Positions 1 to 5,623 of a stretch of DNA of 11,196 nucleotides are shown here, one piece after another. This DNA is from DATFYI01 sp035315125 (GTDB lineage: Bacteria; Chloroflexota; Anaerolineae; Anaerolineales; Anaerolineaceae). Position numbers and translations under genes: made by a program. The notes under the pieces are model-generated. The model made no database searches. It was not told the origin of the DNA and saw only the letters and a list, made by a program, of their open reading frames with translations. The first letter of the stretch is position 1. Each line of letters begins with the position of its first letter. The DNA lies in NCBI GenBank assembly GCA_035315125.1, contig DATFYI010000083.1:1-11196 (forward strand). The letters are read 5' to 3'.

Positions 1-2
1 GC

Positions 3-182
3 TCGGGCGGTTTCAGCGTGATGCTGTGGGCAATCCTGAGCCTGCCGATTTACCTGCTGGTGGAAGCTATTGCCGCCCTGGCAGGTTTGTTCGGCGGTGC
101 AAAGAGCCGCGAAAAAGTACGCCAAACAGTCTATTACGGCCGTAGGTACCAACAATTGGTTAGCTCGGATCAAATGAGCTGA
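3..182 (+). CDS. C-terminal end of an unidentified membrane protein (5' partial)
   Basis: The frame beginning at base 3 stays open from the window edge to a TGA at 180-182, giving 59 residues; the start lies outside the window. The visible part has one strongly hydrophobic segment (roughly residues 6-30, rich in Leu, Ile and Ala) followed by a basic, polar tail (KSREKVRQ, then YYGRRYQQ). By the positive-inside rule the tail should be cytoplasmic. The next gene starts 26 bases downstream on the same strand, so the two may be co-transcribed. I do not recognise the family from this fragment. The frame assignment rests on the uninterrupted reading frame and the sensible membrane-segment-plus-basic-tail composition. 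Confidence 0.6.
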   Translation, partial: SGGFSVMLWAILSLPIYLLVEAIAALAGLFGGAKSREKVRQTVYYGRRYQQLVSSDQMS

Positions 183-208
183 TCCAGGCCTGAGGATAGG
201 AGGGTTCT

Positions 209-1213
209 ATGGATACTCCGGAGATGATGAAAGCCATGCTATTTGAGCAGGTTGGTAAGCCACTCAAAGAAAGTAAGGTTAAAGTTCCTCAACCGGAGGC
301 GGGCCAGATTTTGATCAAAGTACTGGCCTGTGGGATTTGCCGGACAGACCTGCATATATTAGACGGTGACCTGAGCCGCCCCAAGCTACCCCTCATCATG
401 GGTCATGAAATCATCGGACGGGTAGTTAAGACCGGGCAAGGCGCAGACCGATTTAAACCTGGGGATAGGGTCGGTGTACCCTGGTTGGGATATACCGACG
501 GAACCTGCCATTACTGCCAGATCGGGCGTGAAAACCTGTGCGACAATCCTGGTTTTACCGGTTATACGATCGATGGCGGCTATGCCGAGTATACAGTTGC
601 AGATCAACGTTACTGTTTCGCGGTGCCAGAAAAATATGGAGACGCCGAGGCGGCGCCGCTGATGTGCGCCGGATTAATCGGTTACCGTTCCTACCGCATG
701 ATCGGGGATGGGGTCGAAAAACTGGGTATTTACGGCTTTGGTGCAGCCGCACACATCATAGCCCAAATTGCCATCCATCAAGAGAAAAAAGTTTACGCCT
801 TTACCACTCCCGGCGACACCGAGAAACAAGCCTTTGCTCTCCGGCTGGGGGCTGTATGGGCAGGTGGATCAAATGAGCTGCCGCTGGACAAGCTGGATGC
901 AGCCATCATCTTTGCACCGGTCGGCGCGCTGGTTCCTGCCGCATTGCGAGCGGTGGGCAAAGGCGGTGTGGTAGTGTGCGGTGGGATCCATATGAGTGAT
1001 ATCCCCTCTTTTCCTTATCGCAACCTGTGGGAGGAGCGTGTCATACGATCAGTAGCCAATCTGACTCGCCAGGATGGGGAAGAATTGTTGCACACTGCAC
1101 AGCAGGTCCCTATAAAAGTTGAGACAACCTTATTCCCATTAGCACAGGCCAATCAGGCGCTGGAAAGCCTGCGGAAAGGTGTGTTTGATGGGGCAGGAGT
1201 TCTCATTCCGTAG
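209..1213 (+). CDS. Zinc-dependent alcohol dehydrogenase (MDR superfamily)
   Basis: This 334-residue protein is a medium-chain dehydrogenase/reductase that should oxidise an alcohol or reduce an aldehyde with NAD(P) in the cytoplasm. The GroES-like N-terminal domain carries the catalytic-zinc ligands C44 (in GICRTD), H66-E67 (in MGHE) and C153. A Rossmann domain follows, with nucleotide motif G176-F-G178 near residues 172-200. The strand after it ends in VYAFTTPGD with no acidic residue, so cofactor preference is unclear. The structural-zinc lobe reads TDGTCHYCQIGRENLC: C100, C103 and C111 are present, but D97 sits where many relatives have the first Cys. A strong Shine-Dalgarno AGGAGGG (198-204) lies 4 bases before this ATG; Met6 and Met7 are alternative starts. 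The subfamily (single-domain AdhP/AdhA-like) is clear; the physiological substrate is not. Confidence 0.9.
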   Translation: MDTPEMMKAMLFEQVGKPLKESKVKVPQPEAGQILIKVLACGICRTDLHILDGDLSRPKLPLIMGHEIIGRVVKTGQGADRFKPGDRVGVPWLGYTDGTCHYCQIGRENLCDNPGFTGYTIDGGYAEYTVADQRYCFAVPEKYGDAEAAPLMCAGLIGYRSYRMIGDGVEKLGIYGFGAAAHIIAQIAIHQEKKVYAFTTPGDTEKQAFALRLGAVWAGGSNELPLDKLDAAIIFAPVGALVPAALRAVGKGGVVVCGGIHMSDIPSFPYRNLWEERVIRSVANLTRQDGEELLHTAQQVPIKVETTLFPLAQANQALESLRKGVFDGAGVLIP

Positions 1214-1238
1214 ATGTCAGTATTGAAGATTTTCTTAA

Positions 1239-1982
1239 TTACAGGCTTCCACCCAGCACTTTGGTGCCAGGATTGTCCGGATTACCGCCACTGACCGGTT
1301 CGATTGTGACACCGAAATGGTCATAAAGCGAAAGATTCTGGGGAGAATTTACCACTAAAGCTCCATAGCCATCTTTGAGCACCATAAAAGTGCCACCACT
1401 GGTCCTCTTGCCGTTCTGCATTAGCCAGAGAGTATATTGTTGATCATTGCCAAGCGGCGGCATTCCATCGACAACCAGGGTGCCAAAATCACCGTCGGAG
1501 CTGATGACCAGCATGCCGCTGGCAGCAGGTGCAGCCTGAGTTCCGGATAAGCGCACCATACTGAATTGGGGCATAGCTATAGAACGCAAATGCTGTACCT
1601 GCTGGTACTGGATGAAATTACCAACCGCCAGGAGCAGGATTAGCAACAGGCTAACTGCACCCCAAACCGGGCGCGAGAATGGTCGCAAGAAATTCCCCAG
1701 CCAGCGCAAAAGACCGGAAGGCTGTACCGACTCGGGCGTTAATAAGCGCTCATTCGGAAGACGGGCCTGGTCCAAGATTTTTTGTTTCAAATCGGAAGGT
1801 GGAATGTGCTCGGGAGCAGCCAAAGGAAGCTGTCCTACTAATGACATGTAGGTACGCAGCTCGGCCTGACAGCTTTCACAGCCAGCCAGGTGGTTTGCAA
1901 CCATCTCCTTTTCTTCAGGATCCAGGCAGTCCAAGGCATAGGCGGGCAGATATTCACTGAAATGGTTTGCGTTCATTGCCAT
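1239..1982 (-). CDS. RskA-like transmembrane anti-sigma factor with zinc-finger N-terminus
   Basis: This 247-residue protein should hold the ECF sigma factor encoded just upstream inactive at the membrane until a signal releases it. The N-terminal anti-sigma domain (about residues 5-45) has the ZAS signature H31-x3-C35-x2-C38. A linker leads to one transmembrane helix at about 105-125 (VWGAVSLLLILLLAVG), then an extracytoplasmic RskA-type domain (about 135-245) with the typical YTLWL stretch at 183-187. It starts 57 bases after the sigma gene ends on the same strand, the usual order of a sigma/anti-sigma operon. The ATG at 1982 has only a weak purine-rich leader; Met3 is an alternative start. 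It ends 25 bases from the convergent dehydrogenase gene. The family call is firm; the sensed signal is unknown. Confidence 0.88.
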   Translation of the reverse strand: MAMNANHFSEYLPAYALDCLDPEEKEMVANHLAGCESCQAELRTYMSLVGQLPLAAPEHIPPSDLKQKILDQARLPNERLLTPESVQPSGLLRWLGNFLRPFSRPVWGAVSLLLILLLAVGNFIQYQQVQHLRSIAMPQFSMVRLSGTQAAPAASGMLVISSDGDFGTLVVDGMPPLGNDQQYTLWLMQNGKRTSGGTFMVLKDGYGALVVNSPQNLSLYDHFGVTIEPVSGGNPDNPGTKVLGGSL

Positions 1983-2039
1983 TTTTTCTCTATCATCAAA
2001 TACGTATTAAAATCCTGTTTGGATTTATAAAAAAGCTCA

Positions 2040-2639
2040 TTATTCTTCTTCCAGAATTTGGCGCAGCTTTTGCATGGCCAGACGAATACGAGTCTTAATG
2101 GTGCCAAGCGGCTCACCCGTGAGATCAGCAATCTGATGATGGGTATATCCTTTAAAAAAGGCCAGGGCCAGGGCATTTCGCTGCTCAAGCGGGAGCTGGG
2201 CGACGGCCTGTCGCAACCGTTTTTTTTGATGAATTAGATCCAGATCTATTTCAACTATTGTTCCATCCGGAAGCCTGGACAGGTCATCATCTTCCCAATC
2301 GACCAGCCGGCTTTCTATCCGGCTGTGGCGCCAACGCAACACATCGATGGCCCGATGGCGGGCAATGCTGCCAAGCCAGGTCATCACCTTGCCCTGCTCC
2401 TGATGGTATGTGCTGGCTTTATTCCAAACCTGGACAAAAACATCCTGGGTGATCTCTTCAGCAAGGCCATCGTCCTGGACTACATTATATGCGAGGCTAA
2501 AAATCAGCCTGCCATAACGATCATACAAAATGGACAATGCGGCAGACTGGTGCTCAGCGATAGCCAGCATCAGCAATCCATCTTCTAAAACCGAATAGTC
2601 AAGCGTTTTACGATCCAAAACGCGCAACCCCACTTGCAA
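2040..2639 (-). CDS. ECF-family RNA polymerase sigma factor (SigK/RpoE-like)
   Basis: This 199-residue protein directs RNA polymerase to a specific promoter set. Sigma region 2 spans about residues 35-104: LYDRYGRLIFSLAYNVV, then the acidic EEITQDVFVQVW, and WLGSIARHRAIDVLR for -10 recognition. Region 4 spans about 140-194, with the helix-turn-helix HHQIADLTG...GTIKTRIRLAMQKLR for -35 binding. The anti-sigma gene follows directly, so this pair resembles SigK/RskA systems and is likely autoregulated. The start is uncertain. An in-frame TAA lies at 2660-2658 on the minus strand, and no ATG occurs before codon 24. The codon at 2639 is TTG, with GTG at codon 3 and TTG at codons 5 and 8 as alternatives, and none has a good Shine-Dalgarno. 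Family assignment is unaffected because conserved sequence begins near residue 20. Confidence 0.88.
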   Translation of the reverse strand: MQVGLRVLDRKTLDYSVLEDGLLMLAIAEHQSAALSILYDRYGRLIFSLAYNVVQDDGLAEEITQDVFVQVWNKASTYHQEQGKVMTWLGSIARHRAIDVLRWRHSRIESRLVDWEDDDLSRLPDGTIVEIDLDLIHQKKRLRQAVAQLPLEQRNALALAFFKGYTHHQIADLTGEPLGTIKTRIRLAMQKLRQILEEE

Positions 2640-2670
2640 AGCAATAGGAATCCAATCTTATATTCAAATC

Positions 2671-2679
2671 ATTTTAACA
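2671..2679 (-). promoter_or_regulatory. Candidate extended -10 for the minus-strand sigma/anti-sigma operon
   Basis: Read on the minus strand, this site is TGTTAAAAT, matching the TGnTANNNT layout of an extended -10 element. It lies about 30 bases before the first plausible start codon at 2639. No good -35 hexamer sits 16-18 bases upstream. In A/T-rich DNA such matches arise by chance, so this is only a suggestion. Confidence 0.25.
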
Positions 2680-2806
2680 CAGGCATAGCAGGGTTGTATA
2701 TTGATGATCCTTATTATGGTTAATATTGGGTTAGATTATGAGAAATCGACGATCATTTTTCCCTTTTTTTGGGGTAATTATTCAATTGAACTATCCTGTT
2801 TCAAAA

Positions 2807-2826
2807 TTGTGACAGCCCTGACACAA
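2807..2826. promoter_or_regulatory. Near-perfect dyad, candidate regulator-binding site
   Basis: The sequence TTGTGACAGCCCTGACACAA consists of two 9-base arms with one mismatch around a 2-base centre. If the downstream TATACT (2846-2851) is the -10 element, transcription would begin near 2858 and the dyad centre would fall at about -41.5. That is the classic position for an activator overlapping the -35 region. The TTGTGA half-site resembles CRP/FNR-family sites, but the spacing between halves is 2 bases longer than the E. coli CRP consensus. The dyad is directly visible; its role is inferred. Confidence 0.4.
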
Positions 2827-2842
2827 GCCGGTAACTACGTCC

Positions 2843-2851
2843 TGCTATACT
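2843..2851 (+). promoter_or_regulatory. Candidate extended -10 promoter for the second ECF sigma gene
   Basis: TGCTATACT matches an extended -10 element (TGn followed by TATACT, one mismatch from TATAAT). It sits about 92 bases before the ATG at 2943, which would leave a leader of roughly 85 bases. No consensus -35 hexamer is present at 17 bases, fitting either an extended -10 promoter or one helped by an activator at the dyad just upstream. Confidence 0.4.
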
Positions 2852-2942
2852 GATATTAACCGAGAAGGCAGAAAGTGCAAATTCGATAAATTCCGGTTTC
2901 ACGCAATTCCGTTGAAAGTGCTCGATTGGATGTGGTTTCAAG

Positions 2943-3635
2943 ATGGAAATGCAACCCGTTGTAAGCGAAGCAATTATTGACCCAAATACTGGAGCTCTCG
3001 GACCTCGGCCTGTTGGGCTTCGGCCCCTTGGGCCTCAGCAGACAGGTGGTCAATACAACAACCCTGAGATCAAGCCCGAGCTCATCAATCGGGCGCGCAA
3101 AGGGGACATTTCTGCCTTTAACGAGCTGATCCTCGCAACTCAAGATATGGTTTACCAGCAAGCCTACTGGTTGATGCATCATGAAACCGAGGCCGAGGAC
3201 GCCACCCAAGAAGCCTTCTTGCGCGCTTTTCAAAAGCTAGAAAGCTTTCGTGGAGGTTCTTTCAAATCCTGGATCGTGAGAATAACGACCAACGTCTGCC
3301 TCGACGAATTGCGCCGCCAGAAACGGCATCCAGCCATACCCTTGGAACCGGTTAATGATCAAAACGAGGAAATCGAAGATGCACACTGGATGGTCGATCC
3401 TGGCGATCTTCCGGAAGAACTGGCCATAAAAGCTGAAAAAAGCTCAACGATCAATCAATGCATCCGCAAGTTGCCGCTCGAATATCAAACCGTGCTCATT
3501 CTGGTCGACCTGCAAGAATTTGATTACCAGGAAGCAGCCATTATCCTTAAAGTACCAATCGGAACAATCAAGAGCCGGCTGACCAGAGCTCGTCTAAAAC
3601 TCAGGAAACAATTCAAAGCGGTACATTTCCAGTAA
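2943..3635 (+). CDS. ECF-family RNA polymerase sigma factor with Gly/Pro-rich N-terminal extension
   Basis: This 230-residue sigma factor has region 2 at about residues 53-127 (AFNELILATQDMVYQQAYW, then AEDATQEAFLRAFQKL, then FKSWIVRITTNVCLDELRR). An acidic linker follows (about 138-163), and region 4 spans about 170-222 (LPLEYQTVLILVDLQ, then GTIKSRLTRARLKLRK). It differs from many ECF factors in having about 45 extra residues in front of region 2, including a GPRPVGLRPLGP stretch. The frame is closed by TGA at 2913-2915. No ATG, GTG or TTG occurs between Met3 and the conserved core, so the extension appears genuinely translated from ATG 2943 or 2949. No anti-sigma gene lies next to it; the following same-strand gene is the transglycosylase 64 bases on. 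It is therefore either an orphan sigma factor or one controlled from elsewhere. Confidence 0.87.
   Translation: MEMQPVVSEAIIDPNTGALGPRPVGLRPLGPQQTGGQYNNPEIKPELINRARKGDISAFNELILATQDMVYQQAYWLMHHETEAEDATQEAFLRAFQKLESFRGGSFKSWIVRITTNVCLDELRRQKRHPAIPLEPVNDQNEEIEDAHWMVDPGDLPEELAIKAEKSSTINQCIRKLPLEYQTVLILVDLQEFDYQEAAIILKVPIGTIKSRLTRARLKLRKQFKAVHFQ
3005..3034 (+). repeat. Tandem 15-base imperfect repeat forming a UUCG-capped hairpin inside the sigma gene
   Basis: TCGGCCTGTTGGGCT (3005-3019) is followed directly by TCGGCCCCTTGGGCC (3020-3034), 12 of 15 bases identical, encoding RPVGL-RPLGP. The same DNA can fold: GGGC (3015-3018), a TTCG loop, and GCCC (3023-3026) make a C(UUCG)G tetraloop hairpin. 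An outer GGCC/GGCC pairing (3007-3010 with 3031-3034), two wobble pairs and a 2x2 mismatch extend it to about ten base pairs. It begins 64 bases into the reading frame, where it could slow early translation. No U tract follows, so it is not a standard terminator. Confidence 0.55.
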
Positions 3636-3668
3636 ATATAGCAGCGCTAAGCGTTGTAAATTCCGGCA

Positions 3669-3693
3669 AATCTTACAGAAGTAGGGTAAGATT
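3669..3693. repeat. Perfect 8-bp inverted repeat just upstream of the transglycosylase start
   Basis: AATCTTAC (3669-3676) and GTAAGATT (3686-3693) are exact reverse complements around a 9-base purine-rich loop, AGAAGTAGG. The second arm ends 6 bases before the ATG at 3700. In RNA the stem would place the only Shine-Dalgarno-like bases (AGG in the loop) next to the start codon. In DNA it could be an operator. It does not match the preQ1-I riboswitch consensus that sometimes precedes queuosine genes. Confidence 0.5.
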
Positions 3694-3699
3694 GAAACA

Positions 3700-4812
3700 A
3701 TGAGCATCTATCCCAGCAGCCTGACCCTGCCACACGGAAGGCTGGATTTTCCCGTATTCTTACCCGACGCCACCTTTGGGGTGGTACGATCAATCGATTC
3801 GGTAGATTTGCTGCAAAACTGCCAGATTCAGGCGCTGGTGATGAATACATTTCATCTGATGCAACGGCCCGGATCGTCAACGATTCAGGCATTAGGTGGA
3901 TTGCACAAAATGAGCGGCTGGCCCAAAGTGATCATCACCGATTCGGGCGGCTTCCAGGCCTATTCATTGATCCACCAGAACCCCAAAAATGGCGTACTGA
4001 CTGATAAAGGTTTGACTTTTCAACCTGAAGGCGCCCCGCGCAAGTACCAGCTCACACCAGAAAAAGGAACTCAGCTCCAGATTGGCTATGGCACGGACGT
4101 GGTCATCTGCCTGGATGATTGTACCCATGTGGATGCATCTTTCGAAGAGCAGCGAACGTCGGTCAGACGAACGATTGCCTGGGCGCGGCGTTGTAAAACC
4201 GAATTCTTGCGACTGATGGATGAAAAAAGCCTGCCGGAGGATCAACGCCCCCTTTTATTTGCCGTCATCCAGGGCGGCGGCGAAAAGGAATTGCGAAAAG
4301 AATGCGCAGAGGCGCTGTTAGAAATCGGCTTTAACGGGTTTGGCTACGGCGGCTGGCCGTTGGATGGTCAGAATCAATTATTGGCGGATATCCTGGCTTA
4401 CACCCGCCAGCTTGTGCCGGCCGAGTTTCCGATGCACGCCTTAGGGGTCGGCCATCCCGAAAATGTGCTGGTCTGTTACGATATGGGCTACGGTATTTTT
4501 GACAGCGCCATGCCCACCCGTGATGCCAGGCACGGCCGTCTGTATACCTTTCTCCAACCCAGCACGGCTCCACAAGCCGGGCTGAGCGGCAAATGGTTAA
4601 ATTACATCTACATCAATGATGAAAAGCACATCCGCTCGGATCGACCTATATCCAGCCAGTGTGACTGCCTGACCTGTAGCCATTATTCTCTGGGCTACAT
4701 ACACCATTTATTTAAGATGAACGACGCAAGTTTCCTGCGGTTGGCGACCATTCACAATCTGCGTTTTATGACCCAGCTCAGCGAGCGCCTTAAACAGAGA
4801 GAGCGGGTATGA
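3700..4812 (+). CDS. tgt: Divergent tRNA-guanine transglycosylase (TGT family)
   Basis: The 370-residue protein belongs to the TGT family, which exchanges guanine 34 in the anticodon of Asp, Asn, His and Tyr tRNAs for preQ1 in most bacteria. Catalytic features are intact: DSGGFQ (81-86) with D81, nucleophile D268 in GIFDSAMPTR, D139 in LDDCT, Q191 in VIQGG, and a zinc site C321-x-C323-x2-C326 with H352 in IHN. Other conserved parts depart from the usual bacterial form. The substrate-pocket motif usually written GGLAVGE reads GGWPLDG (217-223), and the N-terminal FMPVGTxGTVK region reads FLPDATFGVVR. Length is normal for bacterial TGT. The next gene overlaps by ATGA, implying translational coupling. 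It is likely an active base-exchange enzyme, but base or tRNA preference may differ; a DNA- or archaeosine-type role is less likely because the family's tRNA-type zinc site is retained. Confidence 0.82.
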   Translation: MSIYPSSLTLPHGRLDFPVFLPDATFGVVRSIDSVDLLQNCQIQALVMNTFHLMQRPGSSTIQALGGLHKMSGWPKVIITDSGGFQAYSLIHQNPKNGVLTDKGLTFQPEGAPRKYQLTPEKGTQLQIGYGTDVVICLDDCTHVDASFEEQRTSVRRTIAWARRCKTEFLRLMDEKSLPEDQRPLLFAVIQGGGEKELRKECAEALLEIGFNGFGYGGWPLDGQNQLLADILAYTRQLVPAEFPMHALGVGHPENVLVCYDMGYGIFDSAMPTRDARHGRLYTFLQPSTAPQAGLSGKWLNYIYINDEKHIRSDRPISSQCDCLTCSHYSLGYIHHLFKMNDASFLRLATIHNLRFMTQLSERLKQRERV

Positions 4813-5618
4813 GCGAGCCAGAACGAATCGAAGAATTGGTGAGTGCGGTTCAAAAGGGAGCGCCCTACCGCTCAATCAGCCCAATATTAATCCGCCGGAT
4901 TGGAGCTCAAGAGCTGGCTAAAGGGCGCTCCTTGAAAGAAGCGGTCAAAGCTACCCGCAATAAGCTGCACCAGGTGGGCGGAGCCTACCAGGAACAGGTG
5001 CTAGATTACGCTAGCTGGCGGTCCGAGCTGGATAAAATCGATCCAATCCGAGAACCCGAGCGGCTTAAGACTTTTTGTCGAAAGCTAATGCAGTTCCATT
5101 CCTCAACTCGTGAGCGGCTGCCTGAGCTGGATCGTTTCTACGCGGAGAGTCTGGCTTCGCTGGGACAATGCCGATCCATTCTGGATATCGCCTGTGGTTT
5201 CAATCCACTGGCGCTGCCCTGGCTGCCGCTGGCGCAGGACGGCATCTATTATGGCTGCGACATCTATACTGATATGGTGGAATTTCTGAATTACTTTTTG
5301 ACAAAGATGAAACGTAGTGGATCAATAGAAGTGCGCGACCTGATCGGTTCCTGTCCAGGCCAATCCGTCCAATTGGCGCTGATGTTAAAAACGATCCCCT
5401 GTCTGGAACAGATGGATAAATCGGCCGGTCAGGCGTTGTTGGACGGAATCCAGGCCGAACATCTGCTGGTTTCATTCCCGGCGCACAGTCTGGGTGGGCG
5501 GTCAAAAGGTATGGTAAAGAACTACGAAACCCATTTCCGCCAGTTAATTGATGGGCATCCCTGGCGTGTCCAGCGATTTGAATTCGCCAGCGAGCTAGTA
5601 TTCCTGATCAGTAAATAA
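4809..5618 (+). CDS. 16S rRNA (guanine-1405-N7)-methyltransferase family protein, copy 1 (ArmA/Rmt/FmrO-like)
   Basis: This 269-residue protein resembles the ArmA/RmtB/Sgm enzymes, which methylate N7 of G1405 in 16S rRNA and confer resistance to 4,6-disubstituted deoxystreptamine aminoglycosides. Diagnostic segments appear in order: KLHQVGGAY (52-60) and HSSTRER (97-103) in the N-terminal RNA-binding region; the SAM motif LDIACGFNPLAL (125-136) with acidic D151 after the next strand; LKTIPCLEQ (193-201), keeping a Lys and Glu six apart (K194, E200); SFPAHSLGGRSKGM (222-235); and the closing ELVFLI (262-267). Length fits the family (about 250-280). It starts inside the TGT stop codon (ATGA) behind a purine-rich AGAGAGAG leader and is followed 5 bases later by a paralogue. 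G1405 as the target is inferred from family; the residues look compatible with activity. Confidence 0.85.
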   Translation: MSEPERIEELVSAVQKGAPYRSISPILIRRIGAQELAKGRSLKEAVKATRNKLHQVGGAYQEQVLDYASWRSELDKIDPIREPERLKTFCRKLMQFHSSTRERLPELDRFYAESLASLGQCRSILDIACGFNPLALPWLPLAQDGIYYGCDIYTDMVEFLNYFLTKMKRSGSIEVRDLIGSCPGQSVQLALMLKTIPCLEQMDKSAGQALLDGIQAEHLLVSFPAHSLGGRSKGMVKNYETHFRQLIDGHPWRVQRFEFASELVFLISK

Positions 5619-5623
5619 TAACG

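Larger units (their letters stand above)
2640..2942. other. Divergent intergenic region between two ECF sigma-factor genes
   Basis: These 303 bases separate two divergently transcribed sigma-factor genes and must hold both promoters. The left two thirds are A/T-rich, with T runs near 2756-2770, and show no convincing coding sequence. The right third carries a near-perfect dyad at 2807-2826 and an extended -10 element at 2843-2851 facing the plus-strand gene. A weaker extended -10 element faces the minus-strand gene at 2671-2679. No clear ECF-type -35/-10 pair could be assigned by eye, so autoregulation cannot be confirmed from the sequence alone. Confidence 0.6.

Noticed and set aside
1214..1238. 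Bidirectional terminator between the convergent dehydrogenase and anti-sigma genes
   Set aside because: Only a short, A/U-rich stem (AAGA/TCTT with a 3-base loop, extended past a bulge) is present; too weak to call.
3641..3656. Terminator after the second sigma gene (CAGCGC-TAA-GCGTTG stem)
   Set aside because: The stem has six pairs including a wobble, a 3-base loop and no U-run; insufficient to separate the sigma gene from the following cluster.
3640..3700. Possible preQ1 riboswitch before the transglycosylase gene
   Set aside because: A hairpin is present, but the conserved preQ1-I features (the C-rich loop segment pairing and the A-rich tail after the stem) are not seen.
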